The notes beneath the pieces are model-generated. The model saw nothing but the letters and a program-made list of their open reading frames with translations, did no database searches and was not told the DNA's origin. Source: DAHUXD01 sp036406835 (GTDB lineage Bacteria; Acidobacteriota; Thermoanaerobaculia; UBA5066; Gp7-AA6). Taken from it: a stretch of 64,000 nt of DNA. Made by a program: the position numbers and the translations under genes. Below are positions 1 through 6,754 of this stretch, piece by piece. The stretch covers positions 1-64,000 of the forward strand of contig DASXAG010000106.1 in the NCBI GenBank assembly GCA_036406835.1. Reading direction: 5' to 3'. How positions within the stretch are numbered: the stretch's first letter is position 1; every line of letters begins with the position of its first letter.

Positions 1-669
1 TCCTACGGCCGGCTCCTGCGCCACGAGGACGGGCCGGTCGAGAAGACCGCGGCGTCGGAGGATTCGCCGCTGCGCGCGAATCGCCATCCGTACCGCGCCC
101 GGGCGAAGCCGGGGGAGATGGCATACGACTACGACAAGATCCTGGTGGAGGAGGCCGTCCGCGAGGCCGCGGACGCGCCGGTGACGATCCTCCGGCTGCC
201 GATGGTCTACGGTCCGGGCGATCCGCATCGCCGCCTGCGGCCCTATCTTGAAAAGATGGCGTCGGGCGCCGCGGAGATCCGCATCGACCGCGCGAAGACC
301 CGGTGGCGCTGGACCCGCGGCGCGGTCGGAGACGTCGCGGAGGCGATCGCACTGGCCGTCACGAACCCGCGCGCCGCGGGCCGCACCTACAACGTCGGCG
401 AGGAGGACGCGCTCTCCGAGGCCGACTGGATCCGCGCGATCGCAGAGGCGGCGGGCTGGAAGGGCGTGGTACGCGAAGTCGCGAGCGGGGAACTTCCGGA
501 GCCCGAGCGCGAGGCGTACGACTTCCGCCACGACCTCGTGGCGGACACGACCCGGATCCGCCGCGAGCTCGGCTTCCGCGAGCGCGTCGGCCGAGCGGAG
601 GCGTTGCGCCGGACGGTCGCCGCAGCCGCCGCGGAGAGAGAAGAGGTTGGTGGCGGTGCAGGGATTTGA
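1..669 (+). CDS. NAD-dependent epimerase/dehydratase (extended SDR), 5' end outside window
   Basis: The reading frame is open from base 1, so the N-terminal Rossmann glycine motif lies outside the window. The visible part holds the catalytic Y-x-x-x-K pair (Tyr-Asp-Tyr-Asp-Lys at about 124-138), followed by the substrate-side sequence ILRLPMVYGPGDP typical of extended short-chain dehydrogenases. A later TYNVGEED segment is the usual nucleotide-sugar-epimerase-type 'YNVG' element. The likely role is NAD(P)-dependent epimerisation, dehydration or reduction of a sugar-like substrate in the cytoplasm; the substrate cannot be told. The C-terminus is low-complexity (Ala/Glu/Gly), and its last codons overlap the 3' end of the opposite-strand tRNA-Met gene, so the true stop could be misjudged if a frameshift were present, but I see none. 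Confidence 0.85.
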   Translation, partial: SYGRLLRHEDGPVEKTAASEDSPLRANRHPYRARAKPGEMAYDYDKILVEEAVREAADAPVTILRLPMVYGPGDPHRRLRPYLEKMASGAAEIRIDRAKTRWRWTRGAVGDVAEAIALAVTNPRAAGRTYNVGEEDALSEADWIRAIAEAAGWKGVVREVASGELPEPEREAYDFRHDLVADTTRIRRELGFRERVGRAEALRRTVAAAAAEREEVGGGAGI

Positions 670-724
670 ACCCCGGACACAGCGGATATGAGCCGCTTGC
701 TCTGACCAGCTGAGCTACACCGCC
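648..724 (-). tRNA. tRNA-Met (CAT anticodon), CCA encoded
   Basis: Read on the minus strand, the gene starts GGCGGTG and ends CACCGCC-A-CCA, giving a perfect 7-bp acceptor stem. The D arm (AGCTCAGCTGGTCAGAGC), the anticodon stem AGCGG/CCGCT around the loop CTCATAT, and a canonical GGTTCAAATCC T arm are all present. The anticodon is CAT. The acceptor and T-loop look like an elongator Met tRNA rather than an initiator. A tRNA-Ile with a lysidine-modified CAT anticodon cannot be excluded by eye. Confidence 0.93.
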
Positions 725-761
725 ACGGGGGCGCGCATTCTAGCAGGGTCGGCCGAGCCTT

Positions 762-767
762 TATACT
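762..767 (+). promoter_or_regulatory. -10-like TATACT six bases before the GTG start at 774
   Basis: TATACT is a good sigma70-type -10 hexamer and ends six bases before the chosen GTG start of the zinc-ribbon gene. There is no Shine-Dalgarno sequence between them. Transcription would start at or within a base or two of the start codon, giving a leaderless mRNA. No convincing -35 hexamer is seen. Confidence 0.35.
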
Positions 768-773
768 GATGGC

Positions 774-989
774 GTGTCGGGCCTTTCGGACCACTGCGGG
801 AAGTGCAACCAGGAGTACCCGTACGCCCTGCCGCGCTGCCCGATCTGCCACAAGTCGGTCTGCGAGGACTGCGCCGTCCGGATGGGAGGCAGCACGTTCT
901 GCGGGACCGAGTGCGCGCACGCCTTCTTCTCGGGTGGTGACGAGGAGATCTCCGAGGCGGACGCCTCCAAGTACGAAGATGGAGAATGA
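774..989 (+). CDS. Small zinc-ribbon-like protein (71 aa)
   Basis: The short protein carries regularly spaced cysteine pairs: CGKC, then CPIC-HKSVC-EDC, and a final C-x3-C-x3-H-type group (TFCGTECAH). This cross-brace-like layout suggests binding of one or two zinc ions. The C-terminus is acidic. The GTG start was chosen because it is the first start that includes the first CxxC pair and lies just behind a -10-like element. The gene overlaps the following ClC transporter by four bases (ATGA), so the two are probably co-translated, and the small protein may regulate or assemble with the channel. No specific family is recognised; the zinc binding is inferred from the cysteine pattern. Confidence 0.75.
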   Translation: MSGLSDHCGKCNQEYPYALPRCPICHKSVCEDCAVRMGGSTFCGTECAHAFFSGGDEEISEADASKYEDGE

Positions 990-3052
990 GCTCGCCTGAA
1001 CCCCCGGGGCGGCCCTCGCGATTCGGCCGCTTCTTCTGGCGCGATCCCAACACCCAATTCCTGATCCTGGCCGTCGTCGCGGGACTCCTCGGCGGCGCCG
1101 GCGCGATCATCTTCCGTTCCCTCACGCACCGGCTGACGCTCCTGCTCGTCGGCTCGACGGACATCCTCCGCGGCGCCGAATCGCTCGAGCCGTGGATGCG
1201 CGTCGTCCTGCCGGCCGCGGGCGGCCTCGTCGGCGGGCTCATCGCCCGGTTCGTCTTCTCCGACCGCGGCCTGTCGGGCATCTCGCACATGATCGAGGTC
1301 GTCTCGCTCGGGAAGCGGAGCGTCCGGCTGAGGCCCTCGCTCGCCCGCGCGGCCTCCTCGATCGCCGTCATCTCGACGGGCGGGTCGGAGGGCCGCGAGG
1401 GCCCCATCATCCAGATGGGCGCGGCGTGCGCCTCCGCCATCGCGCGCCGGCTCAAGGTGTCGCCGGAACGGGTGCGGATCCTGACCGCGTGCGGCATGGC
1501 GGCCGGCGTCGCGGGCGCGTACAACACGCCGATCGCCGCCACGCTCTTCGTGCTGGAGGTCGTCGTCGGATCCTTCTCGATGGCGCTCTTCGGTCCGGCC
1601 GTCGTCTCGGCCGTCGTGTCGACGCTCCTCGTGCGCTCGGTGCTCGGCGACGAGCCGGTCTACCAGGTCGCGCCCTTCCACGCGGAGTCGCTCCTCGAGC
1701 TGCTGCCCTACGCGGCGATCGGGATCCTGGGCGGCGCCGCCTCGGCGCTGTTCGTGCGCGCGCTCGGGATCGGCAAGAAGGCCGCGGCCGCGACGCGGCT
1801 CCCGGTCCCCGCGACGATGGCCCTGGGCGGGGCGATCGTCGGCGCGATCGCGATCGGCATGCCGCAGGTCATGGGCAACGGGTTCGAGGCGACGGACCGG
1901 ATCCTGCACGGCAACCCGACGCTGCTCTTCCTCGCGCTCCTCTTCGTCGCCAAGACCGTGGCGACGTCGGCGACGATCGGCTCCGGCGGCGTCGGCGGCG
2001 TCTTCACCCCCTCGCTGATGGTCGGCGCCACCGTCGGCGGCATGGTCGCGCACCTCGTCCACGGCGTCTTCCCGCACCTGGACGCTCCGGTCGGCGGCTA
2101 CGCGCTGCTCGGGATGGGCAGCCTGATGGCCGGCGTCACGCGCGCGCCCCTGCTCGCCGTGATCATGATCTTCGAGCTGACGCAGAACACGGCGGTGCTC
2201 CTGCCGATGATGGTCGTCTCGATCCTGGCCGTCACGACCGCGCGCGTCTTCCAGAAGGACTCGATGTACGTCGGCAGCCTGCGGTCGGCCGGTATCGTGT
2301 GGGAGAAGACTCCCGAGGCGACGGCGCTCGCGAGCCTCAAGGTCGCGGACATCATGCGGCGGGACGTGACGCTGATCCCGCGCACGCTGCCGCTGCCCGA
2401 CATCGTGTCGGCGTTCCTGAAGTCGCGCAGCCTCTTCCTCTACGTCGGCGACGAGGAGGGGCGCCTGATCGGGGCCGTGGACATCCACGAGATCAAGGAG
2501 TCCTTCCAGGAGCGCGAGCTCGCGGGAGTCGTCGTCGCCGAGGACCTCGCCACGGAGATTCCGTTCGCGACCCCGGAGGAGCCGCTCACGAGCGTCAACG
2601 AGAAGCTCTGGTTCCGCGACGTGGGACAGCTGCCCGTCGTCGACTCGCCGGATCGCCGCAAGTTCCTCGGCGTCGTGACGCAGCGCGACCTCCTCGGCGC
2701 CTTCGACAGCGAGGTCCTCCGGCGCAGCCGCCTCGTGACGCGGGTGCGCACTCTCGGCGAGGAGGACGGCGGCGAGGTCGACTACCTCGAGCTGCCGCAG
2801 AACCACCGGCTGATCGAGCGCGACGTGACGCGCGCGATCGAGGGGCTGACCGTCGGGGAGGCGGCCCTGCGCTCGCGGTTCGGCGTCGTGATCCTCGAGG
2901 TGAAGCGCCTGGGTAAGGACGGCGTGGAGCGGCGATTCGTCCCGGCTCCGTCCGACCGCTTCGAGCACGGAGACGTCCTCGTCCTCCTGGGCACCGACGA
3001 CGCGATCGACCGCTTCCAGCAGAATCGCGAGGAGTCGGTCGCGACTCCCTGA
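986..3052 (+). CDS. ClC-family chloride channel/antiporter with CBS pair and TrkA_C domain
   Basis: This 688-aa membrane protein carries the ClC signatures: a GLSGISH segment near residues 95-101 corresponding to the first chloride-binding loop, GREGP at 136-140 with the external gating glutamate, and GSGGVGGVFTPS at 332-343. About ten to twelve hydrophobic helices fill residues 25-425. Two CBS motifs follow (about 450-585, starting VADIMRRDVTLIP). The last ~70 residues (FGVVILEVKR...GDVLVLLGTDDAIDRF) form an RCK/TrkA_C ligand-binding domain. Presence of the gating glutamate leaves H+/Cl- exchange possible. Double regulatory domains (CBS and TrkA_C) suggest control by adenine nucleotides or another small ligand. 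The start overlaps the zinc-ribbon gene by 4 bp. Confidence 0.93.
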   Translation: MSSPEPPGRPSRFGRFFWRDPNTQFLILAVVAGLLGGAGAIIFRSLTHRLTLLLVGSTDILRGAESLEPWMRVVLPAAGGLVGGLIARFVFSDRGLSGISHMIEVVSLGKRSVRLRPSLARAASSIAVISTGGSEGREGPIIQMGAACASAIARRLKVSPERVRILTACGMAAGVAGAYNTPIAATLFVLEVVVGSFSMALFGPAVVSAVVSTLLVRSVLGDEPVYQVAPFHAESLLELLPYAAIGILGGAASALFVRALGIGKKAAAATRLPVPATMALGGAIVGAIAIGMPQVMGNGFEATDRILHGNPTLLFLALLFVAKTVATSATIGSGGVGGVFTPSLMVGATVGGMVAHLVHGVFPHLDAPVGGYALLGMGSLMAGVTRAPLLAVIMIFELTQNTAVLLPMMVVSILAVTTARVFQKDSMYVGSLRSAGIVWEKTPEATALASLKVADIMRRDVTLIPRTLPLPDIVSAFLKSRSLFLYVGDEEGRLIGAVDIHEIKESFQERELAGVVVAEDLATEIPFATPEEPLTSVNEKLWFRDVGQLPVVDSPDRRKFLGVVTQRDLLGAFDSEVLRRSRLVTRVRTLGEEDGGEVDYLELPQNHRLIERDVTRAIEGLTVGEAALRSRFGVVILEVKRLGKDGVERRFVPAPSDRFEHGDVLVLLGTDDAIDRFQQNREESVATP

Positions 3053-3133
3053 TCGCCGATCGGCGGCCTCCAGGCCTCCCGGCGGTGCTATCCTTTTCAG
3101 ACCCTGGAAAGACATCCTCACCCCCCGCCCTCG

Positions 3134-4453
3134 GTGGCCAAGGAAAAACAGAGCGAGCTCGTCGCTCTGCGCGGGAAGTGGTTTAAGGAGCGGACCCGCC
3201 TCTACGACCGCGAGACCGGCCTTCCCACCGTCGCCGTCCTCGTCGACGACCTCAAGGCGATGCTCGAGGAGCGGGGGAGCATCTCCGTTCTGGTCTTTCG
3301 CCCGAGCTCCGAGGGCCAGGTCGAGGAGGTCTGGGGCTGGGAGGCCTACGACGACCTCCTGCTCGACTTCGTGCGCCGCCTGAAGGCGTTCCAGACCGAC
3401 GGCATCGTCCCGGCGGGGACGTTCTGCGTGCCCTACGTGCGCTCGGACGAGATCATTCTCTTCGTCAACAGCGAGGGCGGGCTGCCGGCGGGCCCGACGT
3501 CACTCGGAACGAAGGCGGCCGAGCTCGACCAGCTCATCCGCGGCTACCTCGCCGAGCGCGCCGACGTCTCGGCGCGTTTTCGCTCGTTCGTGGGCGCGGC
3601 GCGCATCCTGAAGGACCCCAAGCACCGCATCGAGCGGCTCCTGTACCGGGGCATCCAGGAGGCGCGGGACCAGGTCACGCGGCAGACGGTCCGCCAGGAG
3701 ATCCGGGGCGGAGAGCTGCTCCAGGACGCGATCTCCCGGCAGGACATCTCGCCGGTCTTCCAGCCGGTCTTCGACCTCGCGACCGGCAACATGATCGGCA
3801 TGGAGGCGCTCTCGCGCGGCCCGCGCGGCAGCGAGTTCGAGAGCGGCGAGACGCTCTTCTCGCTGGCCGAGCGCACCGAGCTCCTCGTGCCCCTCGAGCG
3901 CGTGTGCCGACAGCGCTCGCTCGAAGCCGCGGCGCAGGGCCACAACCGGCGGCAGATCTTCCTGAACCTCTCGCCCGCGGCCGCGTCGGACCCGGAGTTC
4001 CTGGGGCCCATCTTCCGCGACCAGGTGCGGGCGCTGGGGCTCGAGCCCGACCGGATCGTCCTCGAGATCACCGAGCGCACGTACGCCGTCTACGAGGGCC
4101 TGTTCCGCGAGGTGCTCTCGAAGTTCCGCTCGCAGAACTTCCGCATCGCGGTCGACGACGTGGGCACGGGCTACAGCAACCTCTCCTCGCTCGCCGACAT
4201 CGAGCCCGACTACCTCAAGTTCGACAACGTGTTCGTGCGCGGGATCGACCGCCGGCAGGTCAAGCAGGATCTCCTCGAGGCGCTCATGTCGTTCGCGCGC
4301 AAGATGCACACGAAGGTCATCGCCGAGGGCATCGAGACCCGCGAGGAGCTGCGCGTCCTGCAGTCCCTGGGCGTCCCCTACGGCCAGGGCTTCCTGCTCG
4401 CCCGGCCCATGCCGGTGACCGAGATCGAGCGGTACGCCTCAATCGCGATTTAG
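3134..4453 (+). CDS. EAL-domain c-di-GMP phosphodiesterase with degenerate GGDEF-like N-terminus
   Basis: The EAL domain fills roughly residues 190-435: MEALSRGP (EAL motif), FLNLSP, LEITERT, DDVGTGYSNL, YLKFDNVFV and VIAEGIET all keep the residues that bind the metals and c-di-GMP, so hydrolysis of c-di-GMP to pGpG is expected. The N-terminal ~170 residues begin with DRETGLPTVAVLVDDL and end with RSDEIILFV at the position of GGDEF. This looks like a catalytically dead diguanylate-cyclase fold kept as a sensor or dimer module. No membrane segment is present, so the protein is cytoplasmic. The start is a GTG about 40 bases behind a TATCCT -10-like element. The next gene is convergent, with only seven bases between stops. 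Confidence 0.9.
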   Translation: MAKEKQSELVALRGKWFKERTRLYDRETGLPTVAVLVDDLKAMLEERGSISVLVFRPSSEGQVEEVWGWEAYDDLLLDFVRRLKAFQTDGIVPAGTFCVPYVRSDEIILFVNSEGGLPAGPTSLGTKAAELDQLIRGYLAERADVSARFRSFVGAARILKDPKHRIERLLYRGIQEARDQVTRQTVRQEIRGGELLQDAISRQDISPVFQPVFDLATGNMIGMEALSRGPRGSEFESGETLFSLAERTELLVPLERVCRQRSLEAAAQGHNRRQIFLNLSPAAASDPEFLGPIFRDQVRALGLEPDRIVLEITERTYAVYEGLFREVLSKFRSQNFRIAVDDVGTGYSNLSSLADIEPDYLKFDNVFVRGIDRRQVKQDLLEALMSFARKMHTKVIAEGIETREELRVLQSLGVPYGQGFLLARPMPVTEIERYASIAI

Positions 4454-4460
4454 CCGCGCC

Positions 4461-5021
4461 TCAGGCGTGCGGCCATAACCATACGAAAATCCCGGCCGTG
4501 ATCACGGCGTAGATCAGCGCGTCGAGGTTCGACCGGAGCGTCGTGGCCCACGAGCGCTCGTACCAGATCGAGAGCTGCCAGAGCGCGACGCCGTAGGCGA
4601 TGAAGGCGACGGCGCCGACGAAGCGGAAGACGGCTCGTCCCGGAGCGCCCGGCGCGAGCGCGTGTCCCGCGATGTACGCGGCGAAGATTCCGACGACGAT
4701 CAGGTAGACGAACCACCCCGCGAACCGCTTGCCCATCGCGAAGTCTCCCGTCATGACGGTCATCATCACGTTCGGGCCGCGCTTGACCTTCTCCTTGAAT
4801 TCCGGTGACCCGAGGTCAGCGCGGCTTCCGGGACGGGGCATGTGGTAGTCGCCGGGCGGGATCGCGAATTTCCGCAACGCCTCCATCACGGCGTCCTCCT
4901 GCGGAACCTTGCCGTAGTCGGCCTGGTGATACCCCAGGAACATGTGGATGACCGAGCTCGCGACGAAGCAGGCCACGGCGGAGAGCAGAACCGGAAGCCA
5001 GAGAGCGGCGATCGGGACCAT
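4461..5021 (-). CDS. Four-helix integral membrane protein of unknown function
   Basis: The 186-aa protein has a hydrophobic N-terminal helix (ALWLPVLLSAVACFVASSVI) followed by a soluble loop with HQADYGKVPQEDAV and PPGDYHMPRP. Three more membrane segments follow (about 113-135, 147-163 and 170-185). The His/Tyr/Asp-rich loop between helices 1 and 2 is the most distinctive part and would lie on one face of the membrane. I do not recognise the family. It is divergently transcribed from the sulfatase gene with a 92-bp shared upstream region and could be co-regulated with it. An ATG with an upstream GAGG-like sequence supports the start. Confidence 0.75.
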   Translation of the reverse strand: MVPIAALWLPVLLSAVACFVASSVIHMFLGYHQADYGKVPQEDAVMEALRKFAIPPGDYHMPRPGSRADLGSPEFKEKVKRGPNVMMTVMTGDFAMGKRFAGWFVYLIVVGIFAAYIAGHALAPGAPGRAVFRFVGAVAFIAYGVALWQLSIWYERSWATTLRSNLDALIYAVITAGIFVWLWPHA

Positions 5022-5113
5022 CGGGACCTCCTCGCGGAAAAAAAGGGAATCGTTGCGCTAACGATATCGCGGTTCGCCGCGGTAGAGTTTCCGCGCTTAC
5101 TACGGGAGAGACA
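5022..5113. promoter_or_regulatory. Shared upstream region of the divergent membrane-protein and sulfatase genes
   Basis: The 92-bp region contains a hairpin CGCGG-TTCG-CCGCG (5068-5081), an imperfect CGTT-N5-AACG inverted repeat (5051-5063), a weak -10-like TAGAGT (5083-5088) for the sulfatase, and its ribosome binding site GGGAGAG just before the ATG. It may hold overlapping promoters or an operator; no specific regulator can be named. Confidence 0.35.
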
Positions 5114-6568
5114 ATGAAGAAGGCACTCACTCGCGCAGCGCGGCTGCTGGCCGCGGGATCGTTCGTTCTGTCCGTCGCCGGCGCCTCGACCCTCGCCACG
5201 GAAATGGCTTCCCCGAAGCCCAACATCGTCTACATCGTGGTCGACGACCTCGGCTGGAAGGACGTCGGCTTCAACGGGGCGACGGACCTGAAGACGCCCA
5301 ACATCGACGCCCTCGCGGCCGGCGGCGCGAAGCTCACGCAGTTCTACGTACTGCCGATGTGCACGCCGACGCGCGCCGCCGTCATGACGGGCCGGTACCC
5401 GTTCCGCTACGGGCTGCAGACGGCCGTCATTCCCGCCGTCTCGACCTATGGGCTCGACACGAGCGAGTTTCTGATGCCCCAGGCCCTCAAGGACGCGGGG
5501 TACAAGACCGCGATCGTCGGCAAGTGGCACCTCGGCCATTCGGACAAGAAGTACTTCCCCCGCCAGCGCGGCTTCGATTACCAGTACGGTCCCATGATCG
5601 GCGAGATCGACTACTTCACGCATGAGGTGGAAGGCGGGCTCGACTGGTTCCGCGACAACCGGCCCGTCAAGGAGCCCGGCTACTCGACCACGCTCCTCGG
5701 CAACGATGCGGTGAAACTCATCGAGGGGCACGACACGAAGACGCCGCTGTATCTCTACCTCGCCTTCAATGCCGTTCACACGCCGTATCAGGCGCCGCCG
5801 GAATACGTGGACCGGTTCAAGAACATCGCGGATCCGACGCGGCGCACGTACGCGGGGATGGCCGCCGCCCTGGATGAGCAGGTCGGCCGCGTCATGGCCG
5901 CGCTCGACAAGAAGAAGATGCGTGACAACACGCTGATCGTCTTCCACAGCGACAACGGCGGAACGCGCAACGCGATGTTCGCGGGCGTCATGGCGGACAT
6001 GAGCAAGATCAAGATCCCGTGCGACAACGGCCCGTACAGGGACGGCAAGGGCACGCTGCTCGAGGGCGGCACGCGGGTCGCCGCATTCGTCAACTGGCCC
6101 GGGCACGTCAAGCCGGGCGTCGTCGACGGGCTGATCCACGTGGTGGACTTCTATCCGACGCTGGCGGCCCTCGCCGGGGCGTCCACGGCGAAGAGCAAGC
6201 CGCTCGACGGCGTGAACGTGTGGGACACGCTCGCGAAGGGCGCGCCGTCGCCGCGCACGGAGATCGTGTACAACATCGAGCCGTTTCGAGCGTCCGTGCG
6301 TCAGGGCGACTGGAAGCTGGTCTGGAGGACGTTTCTGCCCTCGAGCGTCGAGCTCTACGACATCCCGAAGGATCCCTCGGAGACGAACAACGTCGCCGCC
6401 GAGCACCCGGATACGGTCGCCGCGCTGCAGAAGCGCATCGAAGCGCTCGCGAAGGAGAGCGCGAAGCCCCTGTTCCTGATCGACCAGACCAAGGTCATCC
6501 AGAAGAACATGCACGGCGAGCCGGTCCTGCCGACCGACGAAGACTTCGCCAGCGTCGAGGAGCCCTGA
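5114..6568 (+). CDS. Secreted arylsulfatase (formylglycine-dependent sulfatase, ARSB-like)
   Basis: A signal peptide covers about residues 1-29. The alkaline-phosphatase/sulfatase fold starts at NIVYIVVDDLGW, with metal-binding Asp44-Asp45. The signature C-T-P-T-R-AAVMTGRYP places the cysteine to be converted to formylglycine at residue 83; Thr replaces the commoner Ser two positions after Pro's neighbour, still within the C-x-P-x-R consensus. The later YKTAIVGKWHLGH, FHSDNGG and GDWKLVWR elements are typical of arylsulfatase B-type enzymes. It should hydrolyse sulfate esters in the periplasm or outside, perhaps from polysaccharide. No formylglycine-generating enzyme is in the window. Length (484 aa) is normal for the family. 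Confidence 0.93.
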   Translation: MKKALTRAARLLAAGSFVLSVAGASTLATEMASPKPNIVYIVVDDLGWKDVGFNGATDLKTPNIDALAAGGAKLTQFYVLPMCTPTRAAVMTGRYPFRYGLQTAVIPAVSTYGLDTSEFLMPQALKDAGYKTAIVGKWHLGHSDKKYFPRQRGFDYQYGPMIGEIDYFTHEVEGGLDWFRDNRPVKEPGYSTTLLGNDAVKLIEGHDTKTPLYLYLAFNAVHTPYQAPPEYVDRFKNIADPTRRTYAGMAAALDEQVGRVMAALDKKKMRDNTLIVFHSDNGGTRNAMFAGVMADMSKIKIPCDNGPYRDGKGTLLEGGTRVAAFVNWPGHVKPGVVDGLIHVVDFYPTLAALAGASTAKSKPLDGVNVWDTLAKGAPSPRTEIVYNIEPFRASVRQGDWKLVWRTFLPSSVELYDIPKDPSETNNVAAEHPDTVAALQKRIEALAKESAKPLFLIDQTKVIQKNMHGEPVLPTDEDFASVEEP

Positions 6569-6629
6569 GCCGCGTCCGAGTCGTGTCGCTCGGGATGACG
6601 GGGTCCGTTCCCGTAGAATCGAGACGCGC

Positions 6630-6704
6630 GGGAGGTTAGCTCAGAGGTAGAGCGCCTGTTTTACACGCAGGATGTCGGGGGTTCGATCCCCTCACCTCCC
6701 ACCA
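6630..6704 (+). tRNA. tRNA-Val (TAC anticodon), CCA encoded
   Basis: The acceptor arms GGGAGGT and ACCTCCC-A-CCA pair fully. The D arm TAGCTCAGAGGTAGAGC, the anticodon stem CCTGT/GCAGG with loop TTTACAC, and the GGGGGTTCGATCCCC T arm are all canonical. Anticodon TAC reads valine codons. Confidence 0.95.
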
Positions 6705-6754
6705 GACGAACGGCGAGATGACGACTCGCCGAACATAGAATTCCTCGAGCCCTC

